Positions 58,971 through 64,000 of a DNA stretch of 64,000 nt are shown in pieces. Under the pieces are notes generated by a model. That model saw nothing but the letters and a program-made list of their open reading frames with translations. It did not search any database and was not told the origin of the DNA. Every line of letters starts with the position of its first letter. The stretch's first letter is position 1. The translations under genes were made by a program, and so were the position numbers. This DNA comes from Actinacidiphila acidipaludis (GTDB taxonomy: Bacteria > Actinomycetota > Actinomycetes > Streptomycetales > Streptomycetaceae), in assembly GCF_019890725.1 (NCBI RefSeq), contig NZ_JAINZZ010000006.1, positions 124,001-188,000 on the forward strand. The letters are read 5' to 3'.

Positions 58971-60191
58971 ATGCGCATGCTCGCGCGCGGCCTCACAGCC
59001 GCGGTCACGCTGCTCGCCTCGCTAGCAGCCCTCCCGGCGGCCACCGCCCAGGCCACACACCCCAAGGCCCAGCCACTCCGCTCCGCCCTCGCGCCCCTGC
59101 ACCGCAACAGCCAGGCGGTGCCGGGCCAGTACATCGTCACCCTGGACAACGGCGCCGACCCGTCGGCGTTCGCCAAGCAGTTCGGGGTCTCGCCGATGTT
59201 CCACTACACCAAGGTGTTCTCGGGCTTCGCCTCGAAGTTCACCGCCGCGCAACTCGCCACCGTGCGCCGCACGCCGGGCGTCGCCGCGGTCGAGGAGAAC
59301 GCCACGGTGACCGCGGACGGCCTCGGCCCCACCACGGGCGTCCACCCCGGCAGTCGCGAGCGCCGGGCCGCCGCCGCGTCCTGGGGCCTGGACCGCATCG
59401 ACCAGCGCAACCTCCCGCTGGACCACCAGTTCACGGTGGACGGCACCGGACAGGGCGCGACCGCCTACGTGCTGGACACCGGGATCGACTTCGGCCACAG
59501 CGAGTTCGGCGGCCGGGCGGTCCCGGGCTACGACGCGATCGGCGACGGCCGCAACGGCCAGGACTGCGAGGGCCACGGCACCCACGTGGCGGGCACCATC
59601 GGCGGGAAGACCTACGGGGTCGCGCGCCAGGCGAAGCTGGTGAGCGTCCGGGTGCTCGACTGCCAGGGCCAGGGCACCCTCGCCGGGATCATCGCGGGCA
59701 TGGACTGGGTCGCCCAGCACGCCCAGCAGCCCGCAGTGGCCAACGCCTCGCTCGGCGGCTCGTACTCGCCCGCGCTGAACGACGCCGCCGACGCGCTGTC
59801 GGACAGCGGTGTCCTGCCCGTGGTGGCGGCCGGCAACGACAGCGCCGACGCCTGCACCGTCTCCCCCGCGAGCGCGCCGCGCGTGCTGACCATCGGCGCG
59901 TCCAACGCGTCCGACCAGGAGGCCGGCTTCAGCAACTCCGGCAGCTGCGTGTCGATGTTCGCGCCCGGCACGGCCATCGTGTCGGCCAAGCTCGGCGGCG
60001 GCAGCGTCGCCATGGACGGCACCTCGATGGCCAGCCCGCACGCGGCCGGCACCGCGCTGCTGTACAAGTCCGAGCACCCGGACGCCGACGCCATGGCGGT
60101 CGCCGACGCGCTGACCGCCTCGGCCACGCAGAACGTCCTGAAGGTCAACGGCGGTTCGCCCGACCTGCTGCTCTACACCGGCGGTCTGTGA
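58971..60191 (+). CDS. Secreted subtilisin-like serine protease (S8)
   Basis: 406 aa. Signal peptide (1-27), inhibitor I9 propeptide (about 40-112: QYIVTLDNGADPSAFAKQFG, GVAAVEENATV), catalytic domain (about 135-400) with Asp in AYVLDTGIDFGHSEF, His in GHGTHVAGTIGG and Ser in GTSMASPHAAGTALL. It is a proteinase-K-like extracellular enzyme that matures by cleavage of the propeptide. ATG 58971 with ACGGAG eight bases upstream; the ATG two codons later is possible. Followed by a strong terminator. Confidence 0.94.
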   Translation: MRMLARGLTAAVTLLASLAALPAATAQATHPKAQPLRSALAPLHRNSQAVPGQYIVTLDNGADPSAFAKQFGVSPMFHYTKVFSGFASKFTAAQLATVRRTPGVAAVEENATVTADGLGPTTGVHPGSRERRAAAASWGLDRIDQRNLPLDHQFTVDGTGQGATAYVLDTGIDFGHSEFGGRAVPGYDAIGDGRNGQDCEGHGTHVAGTIGGKTYGVARQAKLVSVRVLDCQGQGTLAGIIAGMDWVAQHAQQPAVANASLGGSYSPALNDAADALSDSGVLPVVAAGNDSADACTVSPASAPRVLTIGASNASDQEAGFSNSGSCVSMFAPGTAIVSAKLGGGSVAMDGTSMASPHAAGTALLYKSEHPDADAMAVADALTASATQNVLKVNGGSPDLLLYTGGL

Positions 60192-60219
60192 CCTCGACCG
60201 CCCCACGCGCCACTTCCCC

Positions 60220-60259
60220 GAGGACCTCTGAGGCCCCTTCCCCGGCCCCAGAGGTCCTC
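60220..60259. terminator. Terminator between the protease and TetR genes
   Basis: GAGGACCTCTG and its exact complement with an inner GGCC/GGCC pairing, located between converging stops, so usable by both. Confidence 0.85.
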
Positions 60260-60300
60260 ATGTGCGCGCGTCCCGCCAGGTTCCGTGCGGGTGAGAGGGG

Positions 60301-60939
60301 TCAGTGCCGGTGCCGGCGGCGGTCCTCGCGCGGCTGCCGGCTGATCCGCACCAGGTGGTCGAAGTCGACGGCCACACCGCGCAGCAGCAGGTCCACCAGC
60401 CGTACGGCCGCCGCCTGGTCCACCGGCGCCCCGCCGAACAGGGCACGCTGGTAGACGACCGACGCCAGCAGGTCGACGAAGAGGTCGGCGTCGACGTCCG
60501 GGAGCAGGTCGCCGCGGTCCACCGCGCGCCGTACCGCGACGGCCGCCGCGCCGCGGCTGGGCTGGATCAGGGTCTCGACCAGTGCCCGGTGCAGTTCCGG
60601 ATCGGCCGCGCAGTCCGCGACGAGCGGGGCCAGCACTCCGGGCGGCAGCCGCTCGTCCAGTGCCTCGGCCAGCAGCCGCACGCTCTGGTGCAGGTCGCAG
60701 CGGGTGCAGTCGTTGTCCGGTACCGGCGGCGTGACCAGCACGGTGGCGAGCGCGTCGATCACCAGACGCTGCCGGACCGGCCAGCGGCGGCGGATCGCGG
60801 CCTTGGTGGTGCCGGCCCGGGCCGCGACCTTCTCCAGCGCGAACGCCGCGTAGCCGCCCTCGCCGAGCAGCCCGACCGTGGCGGCCAGCACGGCCGCGTC
60901 GATCGCCGGATCCCGTGGCCGCCCGGGCGCGGTGCTCAT
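60301..60939 (-). CDS. TetR-family transcriptional regulator
   Basis: 212 aa. N-terminal HTH (about 10-60: AAVLAATVGLLGEGGYAAFALEKVAARAGTTKAAIRRRW) and a helical ligand domain with a CxxC pair (DCTRCDLH, about 98) that may sense thiols or metal. The His/Arg-rich tail is short. ATG 60939 overlaps the VOC stop (ATGA), so it is made with VOC. It likely binds the palindrome at 61369-61394 and controls both VOC-tetR and the divergent methyltransferase gene. Confidence 0.9.
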   Translation of the reverse strand: MSTAPGRPRDPAIDAAVLAATVGLLGEGGYAAFALEKVAARAGTTKAAIRRRWPVRQRLVIDALATVLVTPPVPDNDCTRCDLHQSVRLLAEALDERLPPGVLAPLVADCAADPELHRALVETLIQPSRGAAAVAVRRAVDRGDLLPDVDADLFVDLLASVVYQRALFGGAPVDQAAAVRLVDLLLRGVAVDFDHLVRISRQPREDRRRHRH

Positions 60940-61322
60940 GCCGGGACGTCCTGCGGGTACCAGCGCAGCTCGACGGTGTTGCCGTCCGGGTCGCGTACGT
61001 ACACCGACGTCGCCCAGCCGCGGGCGCCCCAGCGCCGGACCGGTCCCTCCAGCACGGTGAACTCACCTGATTCCACGACCTGTTGCCAGTCGAGCGGCTC
61101 CACGACCAGACACAGGTGGTCGACGTTGGACTCGCCCCGCGGGCCGTTCACCAGGTCGATGACCGTCGTCTCACTGACCCGGACCGACGGGAAGGGCGCG
61201 GAGCCGTCCCGCCACTCGTCGACGCGCTCGGGCGCCAGTCCCAGCCGTCCGCCGTAGAAGCCGAGCGCCCGCTCGACGTCCGCCACGTTGAGCACCAGAT
61301 GATCGAAGCCCGTCACACGCAT
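60936..61322 (-). CDS. VOC-family (glyoxalase/bleomycin-resistance-type) protein
   Basis: 128 aa, one VOC unit: VTGFDHLVLNVADVERALGFYGGRLGLAPER, VDHLCLVVEPLDW, and the C-terminal SVYVRDPDGNTVELRWYP with the metal-ligand Glu. Similar in layout to fosfomycin- and glutathione-type VOC enzymes. ATG 61322. Head of a two-gene operon with tetR; its promoter faces the operator shared with the methyltransferase. Confidence 0.9.
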   Translation of the reverse strand: MRVTGFDHLVLNVADVERALGFYGGRLGLAPERVDEWRDGSAPFPSVRVSETTVIDLVNGPRGESNVDHLCLVVEPLDWQQVVESGEFTVLEGPVRRWGARGWATSVYVRDPDGNTVELRWYPQDVPA

Positions 61323-61368
61323 GGGATCCCCCTGCCGTCGTCGTGTCCCGCTCTGCCGCCGGACGCTT

Positions 61369-61394
61369 TACGATCCGACCCGGTTCGGATCGTA
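61369..61394. promoter_or_regulatory. TetR-type operator between VOC and methyltransferase genes
   Basis: TACGATCCGA, six bases, then exact complement TCGGATCGTA. Central between divergent starts (61322 and 61469). Two CCGAACC direct copies follow at 61398 and 61406. Size and symmetry suit the TetR protein encoded at 60301. Confidence 0.75.
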
Positions 61395-61468
61395 ATACCG
61401 AACCACCGAACCGGTCAACGGGAGGGGGTCCCGTGGGAGAATGGGGACGACGGGCGCCGGAGGTCGTC

Positions 61469-62086
61469 ATGGGTGTGTACAACGAGCAGGTCGTGCCGCG
61501 GGTCACCAACGTCGCCTGCGCGATGGGCGAGGCCGGGCGGCTGCGCGGCCGGGTCTGCCACGGCCTGGCGGGAGAGGTCGTGGAGATCGGCTTCGGCTCC
61601 GGCCACAACGTCCCCTACTACCCGGCGGCCGTCACGGGCGTGGACGCCGTGGAACCCTCGGACGTCGGCTGGAAGCTGGCCGCCCGGCGGCTGGACGGCG
61701 CCAGGGTCCCGGTCCGGCGCTCCGGACTCGACGGGCAGCGGCTGCCCTTCCCCGACGCCGGCCACGACGCGGCCCTGTCCACCTGGACACTGTGCACCAT
61801 CCCCGACGCGGAGGCCGCGCTGAGCGAACTCCGCCGGGTCCTGAAACCCGGCGGCACCCTGCACTTCGTCGAGCACGGGCTCGCGCCGGACGCGTCGGTC
61901 CGCCGCTGGCAGTACCGCCTGGAGCCGCTGCAGAAGCGGCTGTTCGGCGGCTGTCACCTCACCCGGCCGATCGCCGACCTGCTGCGGACCGCCGGTTTCG
62001 CCATCACCGAGCTGGACGTCTTCTACGAGAAGGGCGCGCCCCGGACGCTGGGCGCGGACACCCTGGGCGTGGCCGTCTCGGCGTGA
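61469..62086 (+). CDS. Class I SAM-dependent methyltransferase
   Basis: 205 aa. SAM motif I VVEIGFGSGHNVPYY (about 38-52), motif II VTGVDAVEPS, DGQRLPFPDAGHDAALSTWTLC (motif IV) and LKPGGTLHFVEHG (motif VI). This is the UbiE/PhcB-type fold, close to small phospholipid or thiol methyltransferases. ATG 61469 is preceded by GGAGG. Divergent from VOC-tetR across the operator, so probably under TetR control. Confidence 0.9.
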   Translation: MGVYNEQVVPRVTNVACAMGEAGRLRGRVCHGLAGEVVEIGFGSGHNVPYYPAAVTGVDAVEPSDVGWKLAARRLDGARVPVRRSGLDGQRLPFPDAGHDAALSTWTLCTIPDAEAALSELRRVLKPGGTLHFVEHGLAPDASVRRWQYRLEPLQKRLFGGCHLTRPIADLLRTAGFAITELDVFYEKGAPRTLGADTLGVAVSA

Positions 62087-62125
62087 CGCGGCTCGTCCGC
62101 CGCTCAGCCGCCGGTCATCCGCCAC

Positions 62126-62923
62126 TCATCCGCCGCTCAGGGCCTGCACCTCCTCGTACGCCGCCACGGGCCCGGACGGCCGCCGCCCCGCCCGGACGTC
62201 CAGGGCCGCGACGACCGCCGCTCCGAGGGCGCAGCGGAACAGCAGCGATCCGAGGCTGACCCGGGCGACACCCAGCGCGGCCAGCTCGGCGACGGACGGC
62301 CCGGCGGGCGCGTAGAGGATGTTCAGCGGCAGGCCGACCGTGTCCACCAGGCCGGCGATCCGCTCCGGGTCGCTCAGCCCCGGCACGAACACCCCGTCGG
62401 CACCCGCCTGTTGGTACGCGGCCAGGCGCGCCCCAGTCTCGTCCGGCCCCGCGGCTCCCAACCAGTACGTGTCCGTACGGGCGTTGACGAACAGGCCGGG
62501 GACTGCGGCCTTCACCGCGGCGATCTTGGCGGCGTGCAGGGCGGCGGGGGCGAGGGTGCCGTCCGGGCGGCCGTCCTCCAGGTTGACGCCGACAGCACCG
62601 GCCTCCACCAACTCCCCTGCGAGCGCCACCACTTCCTCGGGGTCGTCGCTGAACCCGCCCTCGATGTCGACGGACAGCAGTCCGACGCCCGCACCGAGCC
62701 GCCGCGCCAGGGCCAGCGTCTCGGCCCGTGCGGCGCCTTCGCCGTCCCGCAGTCCGGCCGCGGCCGCGACGCCCAGACTCGTGGTCCCGATCGCCTCGAA
62801 GCCCGCCGCGGCCAGGGCGGCGGCCGACGCGTGGTCCCAGGCGTTGGGAAGCAGCAGGGGGGTGCCGGGGCGGTGGTGCAGGGCGGCGAATTCCGCGGCC
62901 GCGGCAGGACCGTTCGCGTTCAT
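62126..62923 (-). CDS. Isocitrate lyase/PEP mutase-family protein
   Basis: 265 aa. PNAWDHASAAALAAAGFEAIGTTSLGVAAAAG (about 26-58), VDIEGGFSDDPEEV (metal-binding Asp, about 90), GVNLEDGRP, FVNARTDTYWLG, and PLNILYAP. The CxxxC catalytic motif of isocitrate lyase is absent, as in the oxaloacetate-decarboxylase/phosphonopyruvate-like members. Substrate unknown; often a carboxyvinyl-carboxyphosphonate-mutase-type annotation. ATG 62923 overlaps the stop of the P450-DinB gene (ATGA), so the two are coupled. Confidence 0.88.
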   Translation of the reverse strand: MNANGPAAAAEFAALHHRPGTPLLLPNAWDHASAAALAAAGFEAIGTTSLGVAAAAGLRDGEGAARAETLALARRLGAGVGLLSVDIEGGFSDDPEEVVALAGELVEAGAVGVNLEDGRPDGTLAPAALHAAKIAAVKAAVPGLFVNARTDTYWLGAAGPDETGARLAAYQQAGADGVFVPGLSDPERIAGLVDTVGLPLNILYAPAGPSVAELAALGVARVSLGSLLFRCALGAAVVAALDVRAGRRPSGPVAAYEEVQALSGG

Positions 62924-64000
62924 CGTGCTTCCCCCTTCGGCAGTCGGCCGACCGCGTCGGCGTAGTACGTCGATCCCTTGAGGTGGAAGGCGAGTTGGCG
63001 GAAGGTCCAGCCGCGGCCGGGGGAGCGGTCGAGCTGTTCCGGGGTGAGGGCGCCGAGGCGCTGCGACCACATCCGGGAGAGCCGGACGAGGCGGCTGCGG
63101 GCCTCGTCCAGGTCCTGGTCGGTGAAGGGAGCCAGGTCGGCCGGGGTCGTCGTGGCCGAGGCGTGCCAGTGGTCGGGCTCGGGCTCCTCCCCGGCGAGCC
63201 GGGCCTCCAACTCTGCCAGGTGGTCGAGGAGATGGTCGGCGACGCGGCGGATGGCCTTGTGCGGGGTGTACACCCGGTCCTCGCTCGGCACGGGCTCGCC
63301 GTCCCACGCGGTCCAGGTGGCGGCGACGTCCAGGACGTGCGCGACCATCCCGGTCACGACCTCCGCCGGGTCCCGCCCGTCGGTGACGGGAGCGTCCTCG
63401 GGGGCCTGCTCCTCCTCCAGGACGCCAGCGGCGATGGCGAGGGCGTGCGCGGCGCCCGGGCAGCGGCGCGGGGCGACGCCGAAGGTCAGCGGCGGGTGAT
63501 CGGCCGGCCGCGCCAGCGCCTCGGGGTCGCGGGTTGCCGCGGCGACGTCCAGCAGCACGAAGTCGCCCGCGGCGACGGCCAGCTCGCCGATCCGGGTGTC
63601 CCGCGCGGCCTGGCGGCGCATGGCGAGGACGGGCGGTTCGCGGCGCAGGGTCTCCTCGAGTACGGCCTCGACCGTGGGAGTGCCCGCGGGTGCTGAGGGG
63701 TGGCGGCGGGCGTGGGCGATGAGGGTCGCGGTGGCGTCGCACGCCTGGACCAGGAGGCCGATGCGGTTGGCGGCCTCCTCGTCGTCCGCGGTGCCCATGC
63801 GGGGCAGGAGCCAGGCGGTCGCCGCGTCCCCGTCCGCCACGGCGGTGGCGTCGGCTCCCCCGAAGTACGCGGGCGCGATCGCGAGGACTGCCTGGGCGGC
63901 GCCCTCGGGGTCCTCCACGCCGAGGCCTGCGGCCAGCACCCCGACCACGACCGCCCGCTCGTCCTGCCCGGGGGTCGCGGTGGCCCGGGCCGCGGCCGCC
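62920..64000 (-). CDS. Cytochrome P450 C-terminal half fused to a DinB-like domain (partial, runs off the right edge)
   Basis: At least 360 codons are visible and the frame is open to the window edge. P450 parts: helix K ExxR in VLEETLRREPP, then the heme-binding loop FGVAPRRCPGAAHALA with the axial Cys. Only a shortened L-helix follows; the usual last 40-50 residues of a P450 are replaced by a DinB-like four-helix bundle (KAIRRVADHLLDHLAELEARL through WTFRQLAFHL), the fold of mycothiol- and thiol-dependent enzymes. The stop overlaps the PEP-mutase-family start (ATGA). Whether the N-terminal half is complete cannot be seen. Confidence 0.82.
   Translation of the reverse strand, partial: AAAARATATPGQDERAVVVGVLAAGLGVEDPEGAAQAVLAIAPAYFGGADATAVADGDAATAWLLPRMGTADDEEAANRIGLLVQACDATATLIAHARRHPSAPAGTPTVEAVLEETLRREPPVLAMRRQAARDTRIGELAVAAGDFVLLDVAAATRDPEALARPADHPPLTFGVAPRRCPGAAHALAIAAGVLEEEQAPEDAPVTDGRDPAEVVTGMVAHVLDVAATWTAWDGEPVPSEDRVYTPHKAIRRVADHLLDHLAELEARLAGEEPEPDHWHASATTTPADLAPFTDQDLDEARSRLVRLSRMWSQRLGALTPEQLDRSPGRGWTFRQLAFHLKGSTYYADAVGRLPKGEAR

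Overview
The window is high-GC DNA (third codon positions almost all G/C, GTG and TTG starts, SigJ/ECF41 sigma factors, a DUF3152 protein, a SAV_915-family protein) and reads as a Streptomyces chromosome. It splits into an integrated conjugative element on the left and about 52 kb of chromosomal accessory genes on the right.

Positions 1-11,368 are most of an actinomycete integrative and conjugative element (AICE). Leftward genes are an excisionase, a DUF3631 ATPase, a 120-aa protein, a prim-pol replication protein, a queuine tRNA-ribosyltransferase-like (TGT/DpdA-like) protein, an RRQ-motif zinc-ribbon protein, a TraB/FtsK DNA translocase, small genes, an SpdB-like membrane protein and a 98-aa protein. 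Rightward genes are a GntR (KorSA-like) repressor and a HAD phosphatase. The element ends at 11,313-11,368 in the 3' half of a tRNA-Ser(GGA) gene (attR). The integrase and the complete tRNA should lie just left of base 1. Two repeat clusters, GGTAGCGG at 323-556 and GTCAGGGA at 4801-4898, are candidates for the replication origin and the TraB clt site.

11.4-22.7 kb: a DUF4246 protein, a DUF234 ATPase behind a palindromic operator, then a 6.9-kb secreted GH92 gene broken by one missing base. The reconstructed protein has Gln in place of the usual GH92 catalytic acid Glu and ends in an intact PAP2 acid-phosphatase domain. That combination suggests removal of mannose-1-phosphate caps followed by dephosphorylation of phosphomannan. 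A VOC protein follows.

22.7-35.7 kb: a 1,228-aa secreted repeat protein; an AfsQ1/Q2-like two-component system with a GerMN lipoprotein; a DUF3152 protein; and two adjacent ECF41 sigma factors with their classic partners, one with a carboxymuconolactone decarboxylase and one coupled to a sugar-nucleotide-type epimerase. A 0.7-kb minisatellite of 45-bp units follows.

35.7-53.3 kb: a diaminopimelate decarboxylase operon, an orphan FtsX-type permease, an SNF2 helicase, an NodB-like lipoprotein with two missing metal ligands, a Zur-box-controlled ZnuACB-like zinc importer, a HAD protein, a membrane protein whose tail is encoded by a dispersed repeat, a fusion of an ABC ATPase with a SpoIIE phosphatase and an RsbW-like kinase, and a membrane-anchored esterase. 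Four copies of a dispersed repeat sit between these genes.

53.5-64 kb: a secreted FG-GAP protein, DUF72, a MmcQ/YjbR protein, a GH16 glucanase with two CBM32 domains behind a LacI-type operator, an S8 protease, a TetR-VOC pair divergent from a methyltransferase across a perfect operator, a PEP-mutase-family protein, and a cytochrome P450-DinB fusion that runs off the right edge.
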